55,721 nucleotides of DNA. Source: a virus. Every line of letters starts with the position of its first letter. Position 1 is the first letter of the stretch. A program made the position numbers and the translations under genes. Location: positions 1 to 55,721 of the IMG/VR virus record IMGVR_UViG_3300017730_000010; one strand, given 5' to 3'. The notes beneath the pieces are model-generated. The model was not told the origin of the DNA and made no database searches. It worked only from the letters and a program-made list of their open reading frames with translations. Below are positions 39,101 through 45,743 of this stretch, one piece after another.

Positions 39101-40556
39101 AAAATTGCTTACAAGCTCCCGAGAGGTTTCTATTCTGGATTCCGATAAACAAGCGACAACACCAGCTGCGAAAACACCAGCTGCGACAACACCAGCTGCG
39201 ACAACACCAGCTGCAACAAAAAATGATGCAGGCGCTGCTCCTCCGCGGGCTCTCGATTTCAATACCCCTATTCAAAGGTTTCTTCAAGATCCTAATGTAT
39301 GGAGTGGTGCCGCAGACGCGTTTATAAGAAAGTTGATGACGAGTGGGAAGCTTGAGCAGTTCAAAAAGGAGAGAAGCTCTGATCCAGAAACACAAGAAAA
39401 ACACTTTAAGGAATTAATGTCAAATTTAGTTGGTCATTATAAGCTAGAAAATGAGCTTGCAAACCGAATAATTAATGAGCTTAAAGCAAGGAATTCGCCG
39501 AAGCCGAGAAAAGCCACTCCAATAGCTTTTAATCCTTCCTCGCAGGGATTTAGCGACGCTAATAATAGCATTGATCGGGCTGGTAATCAATTAAGCATCG
39601 AAGCAAAAAAATTAGAAAACACTACGAGCCCAGGTCAATGGACAAGAAACTCTCCCTCGGCTGCTGAAATAATTAGCAGCTCTGGTGGTAATTTAAATGC
39701 GGCGAGCAAGCGTATACATCAGGCGACTGAAGGCTTTATATCTTCGTCGATGGATGTGACTTCGAGTTTGGGTGGTAGGTCTGCGCTTGATGATGCCGCG
39801 AAATCATACGGCGTAGGGGGAGGTACAAGTCGTCACGAATTTAGAGGCGGGTATGGCGCAATGAGGGGGATTGCAGATATGCAGAAAGATTACAACGGAG
39901 GGGGAGGTACAAGTAGTCACGAATTTAGAGGCCGTAGGTCTGCGCTTGAAGATGCCGCGAATTCATACGGCGGAGGGGGAGGTACAAGTAGTCACGAATT
40001 TAGAGGCGGGTATGGCGCAATGAGGGGGATTGCAGATATGCAGAAAGATTACAACGGAGGGGGAGGTAATAGTAACCCTTTTGCAAAGCCTAATTGGGCA
40101 AATACCCCTAATCAAAACATTCCAAATCAAAACGCTCCAAATCCTTTTCCAAGGCCCATACCTAAAGATGCGCCACCACAAGGAGGTATAGAGGGTGGTG
40201 TATCTGAATTAGTTCCAGTGGCCAAAGAAATTGTTTCAGCAATAAAAGATCAAGGAGAATTGTTACCAGCAGAAGCTTTTCAAAATTTTTCGTCAACGAT
40301 ACAATCAATAGGTGAATTGTCTGAGACTATAACAACAATACCAACATTAATTTCGGAATCTGTTGGAGAGTTGATTATGACACATGCTATAACTGGAAAT
40401 ATGACATTTGAATTTAATAATGAACTTATAGAAGGTATGCTAACTCCAGTAGTTAAAAAAGCTATAATGCAAGAGTTGGCTAGACCTATGGTTCTCGACT
40501 TTTTAGCTAGGGGGCTTAGTGGATATATAAAAGATATTGGTGGCGGCACAAATTAA
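27159..40556 (+). CDS. Giant tail tape measure protein (4465 aa)
   Basis: Residues ~50-420 are a TP901-type tape measure core (AARVFAFGAAVGVINGISDA, then KSLKDIQVVMEATDSAMQKF and IVTAVQQRTARGGSVIGNGF). Residues 609-2836 carry ten [SDEGT]G[FLY][IV]P[NS][FL]A-type motifs that divide the chain into segments. Segments 650-914 and 1097-1364 show PD-(D/E)XK-like residue patterns. Hydrophobic Gly-rich stretches occur near 2190-2215, 2345-2370 and 2925-2965, possible membrane-insertion segments. From ~2980 to ~4000 the chain is helical or coiled. The end has Pro/Ala and Gly repeats. As an extended helix, 4465 residues would span up to about 670 nm; globular inserts would reduce this. AAAGGAAAATT precedes the ATG. 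Confidence 0.9.
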   Translation: MNPIVNIPTGASGYRQSIVSQAQAAQRTVNNMQMSPRLNPNGFVQPLGKITNAASEFQKSMDASAARVFAFGAAVGVINGISDAFKTLVTSAVEVEKSLKDIQVVMEATDSAMQKFGDGLFDVARNTATSFDLVAASATELARQGLSAEETLARVNSALILSRLSGLDTVKSTETLTAAINSFNKEGITHEQIVNRMANVDAAFAVSSADLAEAISRAGAVAQSSGVSFNQLSAIVTAVQQRTARGGSVIGNGFKSIFTRIKRSGVREALEEIGVTTKEMDGSFRSSIDIIKDYAKVYQTLTDTQKAYTSEQIAGVFQIQNLQALIQDLNSGYSVFNKALSVANNTTDQATQRNKALNETLDAIFKSTTLSVKELSASLGSLAFEDSFKSILKFVGNLADSLNGLFDEETGSSLAKNLVKGIGAWITGPGAVLLGAAFFKIFSLVGKFAKDAFKDLLGINMEAKRQQSLQAAIGSILMKNESIYKQILAASGNSARQEQIILNIVKQETAERVKQEALIKRIASSSALVGVGAGDTGFVPMGKRASRKRGKQTLGLAGGYLPSINKEHHSISKGVGGARRGDRPVVLKNHSMGGGKKQTVVAHTGEWRVPNFGGSGGDAIFNRSMVKKFGLPSGAKKITAADGLIPNFAKGTQKVTATAAQLGWKEVVGRGRPNEIGKRSDRIDSFTGRIKLERLNKTSSQIGTMANQTLSGKGSVKSRSLPFFIPKGDKYILNPQYKDANDAIKQKLTNQFGKKALASGTGLNLKNQIQTLSAGFDKRKSAIKFKSLNTLLKGLHGEKLAISHLKNKGVKAEAIESSGFFDLKTSRRKFEVKSGKKINNFEILKKAASEFLMSSGGDKESGYPFKNKIAERIDVSRKAGLGRFINLVLPKGSPSENVFDKKGQPVIQAPRSAASGFIPNFARRFTDVKSWGGARSKKLKDTGSYLEYEGDHISHIASQKKGDANLLFDKFMKQKGTVTSGGLTQNRSFKENSKSNFEDLMYAFPQLQYRLKKGLQTTGRYVGADGDTFRFQSLIGLKEQINKKYRRGEFRDMLGNKSGPPGMGSMDIQDLVTSRVSGAGDNIYKNYAEGLVPNFAAGVLTSKGFFTPQKIRRLRDGEFSKTESGDRIYLSQFSKQDQDKITGFDAQFSNKNVAKAAAASKAKKGAMPTIDASRQATMLVATNNLRKKVDSTYKHKGTDFRLKYRVEGLKPSRLKGSEAKLRERMQTSMLRESSSFAKQLSGAGSFGANTPSVTQLSNAGAPGAAAGTVFESALKAVGKNKLFTKNNAGFDIGGYPDGSLQNLFGYYTPFADAKIGLTPDTKRDFHGKLMGLPTSGAAINAANKKKQGQMAMTTRAKYGAPSFASGFIPNLAKFKPKDFGLSDDRANQLQSYVDKRKSEGRPFKFENLLGGSKIKAQGRINLVTKELGKDKKITATRLKKEEIQKSKDFATKRAQAGINTLRSVSGAGGAFAVTKANANSTAITGLEARVSRLESLQARSNVNNFAGGFVPNFAAPELPFNSDTIIRKAVTQNVGGINSDGFTMAKDGTLMFNDRDFNPGNKKHLNSLMNNKKFKSHIHDQINNELRSIQKYNTGLAGMGRSFAEKTGLAIINPNLAVDQSKIVQRDYLRDMANNVEGASVQTTRFKTGAGDAIKKDIHYGGMYKHDPRDRSRVIFNPSALDQLFTKKNYGQSNIDVPTFIEVERRRRQAASQGGKNKRMSLSPKRTMQTATDLITGGFNFGGRLITGGINALGNIKKAGRDRIGKRVQYVRDLKQRFNLSEMTEGGRKRFSAIKESARSKARNLGGTLKGGLEKLKPSLGGVTSNPYETAYENEERLARENPVAQAEEAFLEKENERFNKRNNFARRFKIGKYKFKKRLRGRMTKVSDRLNSFGTGASDFIDRKKTKVSGMLKGFGPGVTGLIDKGGTLFSNMLKGLGSGTSGLVNKGKDKISSIIDAAGSQVNEKRFNPSDLTKKSVSALWKRITGGIKLGFINPDTLKILSAFRGLGSPEISALKIKEGITKKGQIIRRNASEKWKFLQENIGKALGVGGEKLNQALKAGKLRTQNFFTAAGEFKPNLGGEKIKELAKALGVRVQDLRKKIKDARDSRRQSAQKKDPFLKPGAITERYNKTRTAIGDLFNRGVALKNRAVEGGINLGKRGLEKASNLSKMGLAGVQSGGRAGVKFAKGRGGIAVGGATAIAGLGYALSGMFESDGSSSQKRSNAELKQLTKYDFQNAKQKSLTKNGSVVTYSVGPNGTILKVSTDKSGKVKTEKLTQKNPEFHTAAKSMGVTTDKGGLLDNTERRNGRIFVNGSEMSNAEFNQLRKEELYGPDFEVMGIGAGGLGIGAGLGLVGALALVANKQHKERVSKEIDAIEKSTMTDEQKSLKKRIALLDPVDRNSFEKYKNNLKLELTEKRKQLNVAKSDPNVKNALNFQKSGAAGPSLPIPDDVKNLIDDIALLDDSSKNPEKSFLADDGGAKIERRSRAEAVLKKRKEKRINRGNPSALRRFGRRMPLIGSRFSDGFIPNFNRLAVAAQQRRTQQSYLSKKDIKILESKRDDILSMGVNIGTRPITSTNMPFGKRLSGAELDQLSANLRSMNIDKGLIGRVINSHKMTPSEINRAKLQDFIYKNKQARDVGGKLANVKAYKPMNEERYDPFRTSRQNKTASGGLIPNFAPRWRRQKKLNKPRKPGEGKILKDKEKEMQLLADSYARGEISTRKMRELKEKIDPFGVLDDVIQGLFSDGYIPNFSNPLTDAIARESSALSDRGVSLGAIRVEQSNSLKNSRNPSGLAVTNTFDEPAGVQQGINRSRSMGINPKSHGAATGFVPSFAAGIGANLLKTLMNVRNMKGIKQTLDVLGKPVKGVRDLEMGPLKKGFFNSEQMNAGMMASFPLMMLTEQMRASQAEGGGNVYTDIGTEAMMGASFGAMGGVKGAAIGAIGGGIYGATKGFSGERETAKAFADALKRQLDVVGKAAGNITGLQKYAEALSELNQATEEQDIGAMVEAQEDLSNAMISVKDVHLHSTMMDITNSTASFTEKIRLLKREMEDQIKVKDVGEAAAEMTGDAQTQLKKDEDYINTVEGISGADQDKMQAQMAKMLNFTIPKFDREGEISKVAKEKNVSEKEVREDFDLMSGITKKEMTERRDFLVGFSDVLTQAMQKELPSIMNSTDYDTITVEKFAKENLGGEDNIGNLADQRMLNVFSSMFNATGDSNLEAKGIQEAMENYLEKEGVLTRNSNGEIDRSRAGVGSLMDGLAAFNLDSSDGPVTGENAEDGIVQGKEVQRLVAVSRALTSEVDSINSSLKSFDGLTESGNKLIEANKSAEQQVVDLLKSTRNLELKFKTFAEDVKFQFDMASTELKSQQQNLLQSNSLLQQIGGISVPESQRRDSLINQQAIKTQSRLTGASQIFDLIEGMFDAGSINRLGIEDIEKSNDTGDKKDNSGFKKRAADKLQREDDMVAAHITRGLAGMAGSMVKGDTTLNQGMKQLEAAMKGTMAETYQSKQFLSRSQSILKRNQSLQEQQLKELRRQTDLAKVQTAAAKVEAIGGRIISPQEVAQFGDGVTKGAGKKIELGLSDPNSTPLDAQRLSSSRAQQLGAQIQAEDFISNLTGVDLSTLTGRSELDNKELRTLINLSNLDDPMPGVNREDQQKLVDEIAKQAKANFDILRKFEAEQKEKFEGGNEDALYDLLSEEQRISANTLRMAETLDEIIKNGIAVQFDPEALKSLMDPSDNENDVLNSEDNKKIQKLQKKKQKLEEQKATEQSNLEENQSEAEKYQKKGKAMYDQVASGGMDQPTTVQNKAVMLGAERYKDKQEKGELGKDFNMGDFKRVVLGALNDLSPSTPKANDQFVNANLGSADSAMGSLGLFGQGNIYTQRQRAQDEPGEGESIQLDDEMLKEFAKQSKGMQLEATATGINTADRTTKSSLEQVEKAEGKLKTIQENLNAIDKKLKELGVGTSDASSASETTQQDFEKLLTSSREVSILDSDKQATTPAAKTPAATTPAATTPAATKNDAGAAPPRALDFNTPIQRFLQDPNVWSGAADAFIRKLMTSGKLEQFKKERSSDPETQEKHFKELMSNLVGHYKLENELANRIINELKARNSPKPRKATPIAFNPSSQGFSDANNSIDRAGNQLSIEAKKLENTTSPGQWTRNSPSAAEIISSSGGNLNAASKRIHQATEGFISSSMDVTSSLGGRSALDDAAKSYGVGGGTSRHEFRGGYGAMRGIADMQKDYNGGGGTSSHEFRGRRSALEDAANSYGGGGGTSSHEFRGGYGAMRGIADMQKDYNGGGGNSNPFAKPNWANTPNQNIPNQNAPNPFPRPIPKDAPPQGGIEGGVSELVPVAKEIVSAIKDQGELLPAEAFQNFSSTIQSIGELSETITTIPTLISESVGELIMTHAITGNMTFEFNNELIEGMLTPVVKKAIMQELARPMVLDFLARGLSGYIKDIGGGTN
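28983..35675 (+). repeat. PNFA motif array inside the tape measure
   Basis: Ten copies of a G-[FLY]-[IV]-P-[NS]-[FL]-[AGNS] motif, with the I/V at protein positions 609, 645, 918, 1092, 1368, 1510, 2529, 2676, 2751 and 2832. Examples are DGLIPNFAKG, SGFIPNFARR, EGLVPNFAAG, GGFVPNFAAP and TGFVPSFAAG; position 609 is a variant (RVPNFGG). The DNA differs between copies by synonymous changes, so the peptide is what is conserved. Spacing varies from 36 to 1019 residues. Confidence 0.85.
39156..39215 (+). repeat. 15-bp tandem repeat (TPAAT linker)
   Basis: Four units of ACAACACCAGCTGCG with single mismatches encode a Thr-Pro-Ala-Ala-rich linker in the tape measure (around residue 4000). A typical flexible linker and likely length-variable. 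Confidence 0.85.
39776..40074 (+). repeat. 159-bp direct repeat near the tape measure C-terminus
   Basis: A 159-bp (53-codon) unit starting TAGGTCTGCGCTTGA at 39776 recurs at 39935 with few changes, encoding Ala/Gly-rich modules with HEFRGGYGAMRGIADMQKDY. A shorter internal unit (GGTACAAGTAGTCACGAATT) occurs three times. The near-identity at DNA level indicates recent duplication. Confidence 0.9.
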
Positions 40557-40583
40557 TATGAATTATAATAATACTATTATACA

Positions 40584-43500
40584 ATGGATTTAATTTTTAG
40601 TAATGTTGAAACTCTTGGCATATCACAAGAGGTAGAAAAATTTGATAGTGATTTTAACTTTAGTAGGATCAAGACTATTAACGTATCGGGATTATTTTTA
40701 GATTTACAAAATACAGAGGGAGTAAAAAATATAACTGAAGCTTCTGAGTTATTTATAAAATCAACAAAAACAAATCTAGGTGCGGTATTAATAAATGGAG
40801 TTAATTATGGGGACGGTTTTGTTTCTACTTTTGATTTAGAGGGAGAACAAATAAGAACAGCCAATTACTCTGCTGAAATCATAATAAGAGAAAGCGAAAG
40901 CTTATCTGATATAGCCTTAAGGCAAAATGAAGGGGCAGATTATAATCTCTCAACAAATACGAGCGGAATAGTAGATGAGGATTTAAAATTTTTAACATCT
41001 TTTTCTGAAAGTTTTGATTTTTCTGTTAGTGAAGAAAACAATTTCTCTCTTTCTCATGATGTAGCATGCTCGTTCGGTTATAGAGAATCAATAATAACAA
41101 ACAATAATACAGATTGGACTGGATCAATATCTGGAGGAAGATCAACTAATTTAGGAAATAGAGGTAAGGGGTCTATAAGAATAAATGGCGGGCTTGAAGC
41201 TTATTTGTCAGCGGGTCAATTACAATCTGGAGTAACATATATTGTAGAGTTTGAATATCTTGGGCAATATATAAATAAAAACTCATGGACTGATGTAAGT
41301 TTGTACGCTTTAACAAATGTAAATAATAAAAATAATAATATAGCTGTTAAAACTATAAATTCAAGAGGTATTCATAAATTAGAGTTTACTCCAGATGTTA
41401 CTGGGGAAGTCTTCCTTCTTTTAGAAACCCTAACAAACGCAGCTTCTTTCGACAACGTTAGATTATACAAAAAAAATGAAATGCCTCTGGAGAAATCAAA
41501 AGCTCTTTCTGAGTTATTATTTAACATATCCCCTTATTACGCAGTATTAGAATCTAATGTTCAAAATAAACAAACTGATATTAATTTATTTGATAATTTT
41601 ACAATTAATCAATCTTTTGATGACATTAATTTAGAGTTTTCGGCTTCAAAAAATATAGATTATGCTAGCGTAAAAGTTAGTGGTCAGAAGAAATATTCAG
41701 TCCAAACGAGAACTTCTAAATCTTTTCAGGAAAGCGGTATAGTTAGCATAACTGAAAATATAGAAATAAAAGCTTTAAAAAATAAAACGGAATCAGCATT
41801 AAGAGAATATATAAACTCTGAAAAAAGTTTAGTTAAAAATAGAATTGAGCAAAGTTTTTCAAATTATGAAAGCTTTATAGATTACGATTGCCCAATACCA
41901 ACTAACACTAAATCGCCAGTCAGTTTTTCCGAGTTTTCTACAAGCCCTATTACTCAAGGTGAAAATATAGATTTAAATTCTGGCACAGCTAGCTTAACTA
42001 TAGTTTATAGCAATGATCCAACTTTTAACGCAAATTATTTTAATGAAAATAGCACCTCAATAAGTGAATCAGAGGGTAATAATTTAATAACGATATCTGG
42101 AACAGTTGTAGGTATAGGGGATAGTGCGGAACAAAGATTTAATAATGCTAGATCTTTCCCAATGTCTTTTACGTCGGAAATAAATAAAGCTAAACAAAAT
42201 AACTCTTTAACTGGAACTTTTAATCTGTACTCAAGGTCAATTCAATCGAATAAAAAAGAAGGATCAATACAGTATAACTGGCAATATTCTGATTCAGATT
42301 CTTTAGAAAAAGAGTCTCAGGGTTTAGTAAAATCATACGACATTCAAGTATCTACAAAAGAAAGCGGGCTACTTTATAACGAATTTTCTTTAGGTTGTTC
42401 TACAATAGCTCAAGTTTTTAGAGACTTAAGAACTCCAGAAGAGTTGAAAGTAGAGATATCAATGGAAGGATTTTTTAATGCCACTGTAAAACAATTATAT
42501 GACGAAGCTAAAGTAATATTATTAAATAAAAATTTATTATTTGGAGAAGATTCAAGACAGGCTAAGAATTGGTCTGGCTGGGATAGTGTAGATGAATTTT
42601 TAACTTCTGAGAGCTTTTCTTTTTCCGAGGAAAATAAAACTTTAGATTATAATAGAACTTCAATTAAAATAACCTGCCCGCCAACATTAACGCCTGGTTT
42701 GCCATCAGAATACGGATATAATGAGTATAGCTTAATTACACCCACTCCAGATCCAACTCCTACGCCTATATACTTTGATATAAGTGCAATACCTGCAACA
42801 TTAACTTTTAGTGAAGAAAGTGTGCCAACAATCACCCCTTACGTAGATTATGTTTTTACGCCAATTCCAATTACTGATATATCAACAGATAATCCATTGG
42901 GCACACCGACTCCAGTACAAAATCCTACGCCAACGCCAACAGCGACAGTAACTTCTACACCACTTCAAATATTAAGAAGGATAACTAAACGGGTTCCAGA
43001 AGATTGGAATGACACAATAGCAAATCTACTTCCTGGAGCTGATTTTGTTTTTGGCAATAAATGCGTAGATGATGGAAAGTTAACAGGCGCAATAGACTTT
43101 GCGGAAAGAAATTGTGGAGGTAATATAGAGGCTGTGCCATATGGTCCACATGTAAATAATTTGTCAAGCAGTTATTTAAGTAGTGTTCAGGTGGTTGGGT
43201 GCAATAGCTCTATAAATTCAACTTATAGGTATTTTGATATGACGTTTGAAGCTCCAGAAAGTTTTACCTTGCCAAACCCAAGCCAAGGGTTTTCGTTTCA
43301 AAACAAACAGGTAATTAGACAAGATTTAAATAAAGAGTACATTTATTCAATAGAAGTTGAGAGTGGGTGTCCTATATATAAAAACGCTCCGTTTGAAGAA
43401 GATTTATATGCATGTACTGGAAATTTAAGTGGCTACACGAAAGTTTCTCTACCTATGTTTTATGGAAGTATTTACGATGAGTTTTTCTTGGGTAATGCTC

Positions 43501-44123
43501 CTTATGCACAAGAATCCGAAACGCTAAGAAACGCTTGGTCAACTTTGAGTTCAGACGGTAAATATACGCCAAATCAAAATGTTGAATTAATCGCTTATCA
43601 ACTGCCAAACGGAACCTATAAATATATTCAGTCTGATGAGCTAGATAAGCCATTGATACTTTCAACTGAATTTAACGATTTTCACCCAAATTTTTCAAGG
43701 TCTAATAAAATAGTGACAACAGGAAACTTATTATATAAAAACTGCTCTAATGAAACTTATCAGCCCCATTATGAGGTTCATGAATTTGATGTTCCTTCAG
43801 ATTTTAATTTACCAATAAACTCGCAAAACATTTTTGGTCAAGCTGAATATTATAGACGTGCGCCTGGCACTTCAGGGTTAGGTGGTTACGAATTTTATGG
43901 GCTTGAAAATTGTTCGGGGGATATAGAACATACTGGTTATTCAACTACTTGGAACTTTATGAATGAATTATTTTCAATTACTTATAGAACAGACTATGAA
44001 TATAATACTTTAATAGATGGGTGTAATATAACAACAAATCTTCCACAAATAAATAAAATTTTCTCAAAACAAATGCCACAAAGCTTATTGCATGCAGAGG
44101 CAAAAAGAGATCATTTAGAATAA
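40584..44123 (+). CDS. Tail tip/receptor protein with CBM-like domain
   Basis: 1179 residues. Residues ~165-300 resemble a jelly-roll carbohydrate-binding module (YLSAGQLQSGVTYIVEFEYL, LEFTPDVTGEVFLLLETLTN, then FDNVRLYKK). Residues ~300-715 contain repeated beta units (VYSNDPTFNANYF; SESEGNNLITISGTV) shared with the next protein. Residues ~716-795 form a Pro/Thr linker (repeated TPTP). The C-terminal ~380 residues are Cys-rich with two related halves (SCFDM-like FDMTFEAPESFTLPNPSQ and HEFDVPSDFNLPINSQNIFG). A modular host-recognition fibre or tip protein is the likely role. Confidence 0.6.
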   Translation: MDLIFSNVETLGISQEVEKFDSDFNFSRIKTINVSGLFLDLQNTEGVKNITEASELFIKSTKTNLGAVLINGVNYGDGFVSTFDLEGEQIRTANYSAEIIIRESESLSDIALRQNEGADYNLSTNTSGIVDEDLKFLTSFSESFDFSVSEENNFSLSHDVACSFGYRESIITNNNTDWTGSISGGRSTNLGNRGKGSIRINGGLEAYLSAGQLQSGVTYIVEFEYLGQYINKNSWTDVSLYALTNVNNKNNNIAVKTINSRGIHKLEFTPDVTGEVFLLLETLTNAASFDNVRLYKKNEMPLEKSKALSELLFNISPYYAVLESNVQNKQTDINLFDNFTINQSFDDINLEFSASKNIDYASVKVSGQKKYSVQTRTSKSFQESGIVSITENIEIKALKNKTESALREYINSEKSLVKNRIEQSFSNYESFIDYDCPIPTNTKSPVSFSEFSTSPITQGENIDLNSGTASLTIVYSNDPTFNANYFNENSTSISESEGNNLITISGTVVGIGDSAEQRFNNARSFPMSFTSEINKAKQNNSLTGTFNLYSRSIQSNKKEGSIQYNWQYSDSDSLEKESQGLVKSYDIQVSTKESGLLYNEFSLGCSTIAQVFRDLRTPEELKVEISMEGFFNATVKQLYDEAKVILLNKNLLFGEDSRQAKNWSGWDSVDEFLTSESFSFSEENKTLDYNRTSIKITCPPTLTPGLPSEYGYNEYSLITPTPDPTPTPIYFDISAIPATLTFSEESVPTITPYVDYVFTPIPITDISTDNPLGTPTPVQNPTPTPTATVTSTPLQILRRITKRVPEDWNDTIANLLPGADFVFGNKCVDDGKLTGAIDFAERNCGGNIEAVPYGPHVNNLSSSYLSSVQVVGCNSSINSTYRYFDMTFEAPESFTLPNPSQGFSFQNKQVIRQDLNKEYIYSIEVESGCPIYKNAPFEEDLYACTGNLSGYTKVSLPMFYGSIYDEFFLGNAPYAQESETLRNAWSTLSSDGKYTPNQNVELIAYQLPNGTYKYIQSDELDKPLILSTEFNDFHPNFSRSNKIVTTGNLLYKNCSNETYQPHYEVHEFDVPSDFNLPINSQNIFGQAEYYRRAPGTSGLGGYEFYGLENCSGDIEHTGYSTTWNFMNELFSITYRTDYEYNTLIDGCNITTNLPQINKIFSKQMPQSLLHAEAKRDHLE

Positions 44124-44132
44124 AAAGACAAA

Positions 44133-45743
44133 ATGAGCGTAGAAATAAAATATAATAATCAAAATGTTTTCGGCAACTTAAATTTACCAGCGCCTCAATT
44201 CTCAAGGTCCGCTAGTGAAATTATATATGGAAAGAAAAGAGGTGTAAAAGAAAGTATATCTTTAGATGGGCAAATTTATATAGAAAATCCACCCACTGAT
44301 TGTGACTACTTTACTCTCTTAACCTCGAAAAGAGATCAGTTGTTAAATATATTTTCTGAAAATTATAAAACTTTATCCATAGAAGAAAATGGTGTAAATA
44401 TTTTGAGAAAAGATTTTTGCGAAATAATAAATATAGATTTCCCAACATCTTCAAATATAAAAATTATAGAATATTCTATACAAATAGAATGTATAGATGA
44501 AGAGTTTCATAACGAATTCTTTGGGGTTGTTGAGCCAAAAAATTCAACAAGTTTTGCTTTATCGGAGGTTGGTCATTATTCTATAACTAGAAGTATATCG
44601 GCAAAAGGAATTAAAACATCTGGATCTACATCTGCGATTCAAAATGCTATAGATTTTGTAGAAAATAATTCAGGAAAAGAATCTGTAGATTTATCGATAA
44701 TTGAAAGTGGTTTAAAATTATATTTAAAATCTAAAACAGAAAATGTAAATAGAATAAAAAATTCTTTTGAAGTAACAGAAGAGTACATAGCTGATAAAAA
44801 TGATAAAAATTTAGATCATGGAATTTTAATCTACACAATAAACTCAAATATAAATGCGGGCCAAGTGCATGAAGTCGATATTGGTGGAAGTTTAGACTTT
44901 GGTATAGATGAAGACTTCAATAAAGCTAGAGATAGGATTAAAGAAATTGACTTTTATTCTATAGCTCAAAAATCTGGAATACAAAATTTAGTTACAAAAC
45001 CAATATCATCTAACATAAATGAAAATGAAAAAACGGGAAAAATAGAATTTTCATTTGTTTACAATAATGACACTACTTTTGATAGCTGTGGAATATCAAA
45101 AGAATATAATTTTTCATTATCAGAAGTTGGAAATAAAATAACAATTTCTGTATCTGGATTAATAAATGCTAGGGGTCCAGTTGGTAAAAGATGGGGTCTA
45201 ATAAAAGATAAATTTTACTCAGAAGAAATAAATAATATATACCAAAAAGCCCAAGATAATGTAAACTTATATTTTAATGGAGTTACATTAAATGAAAATT
45301 ATGAATCTAAAAGTATAATAGAAAAGGAACGAGTAGGGCAAATAAGTTTTGAGTTTGCTTTTTCAAATAAAAATAAAATTGAAAATTTTAAAAGTTTTAA
45401 TTATAATATAAGTATGGAAATGTCTGTCCCAAATGTATCTATAGATATGAATTTTGGCGGAAAACAAGATCACTACACTGTATCAAGGGGAGGGTTTACA
45501 AAAACGGTTTTATCAGTATCAGCAAGCGGAGAATATTTAAATACAACCACAAAAGAACAAGCAAAAGTTTTAATGAAAAATAAAGTAAATCAAGTTTTAA
45601 GTCAGATTGAAGTTGATTTTGGATTAAATTCTGGGATAACTTTAGATGAAAACTCAAGCTTTGCTAAAAATAAAAATTTAATAACGCTTAATAAGAATGT
45701 AGAATTTTTTGACGAAGCTACGTTAATGGGGAAACAAACATGA
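44133..45743 (+). CDS. Baseplate/tail-tip structural protein (536 aa)
   Basis: Beta-rich, Asn/Ser/Lys-rich protein with at least two copies of the domain pattern found in the preceding protein: GKIEFSFVYNNDTTFDSCG with YNFSLSEVGNKITISVSGLI, and GQISFEFAFSNKNKIENF with SVSASGEYLNTTTKEQAKVL. The first ~140 residues (GNLNLPAPQFSRSASEIIYG, then YGKKRGVKESISLDGQIYIE) look like a distal-tail (Dit-like) N-terminus. It overlaps the next gene by 4 nt (ATGA). Confidence 0.55.
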   Translation: MSVEIKYNNQNVFGNLNLPAPQFSRSASEIIYGKKRGVKESISLDGQIYIENPPTDCDYFTLLTSKRDQLLNIFSENYKTLSIEENGVNILRKDFCEIINIDFPTSSNIKIIEYSIQIECIDEEFHNEFFGVVEPKNSTSFALSEVGHYSITRSISAKGIKTSGSTSAIQNAIDFVENNSGKESVDLSIIESGLKLYLKSKTENVNRIKNSFEVTEEYIADKNDKNLDHGILIYTINSNINAGQVHEVDIGGSLDFGIDEDFNKARDRIKEIDFYSIAQKSGIQNLVTKPISSNINENEKTGKIEFSFVYNNDTTFDSCGISKEYNFSLSEVGNKITISVSGLINARGPVGKRWGLIKDKFYSEEINNIYQKAQDNVNLYFNGVTLNENYESKSIIEKERVGQISFEFAFSNKNKIENFKSFNYNISMEMSVPNVSIDMNFGGKQDHYTVSRGGFTKTVLSVSASGEYLNTTTKEQAKVLMKNKVNQVLSQIEVDFGLNSGITLDENSSFAKNKNLITLNKNVEFFDEATLMGKQT

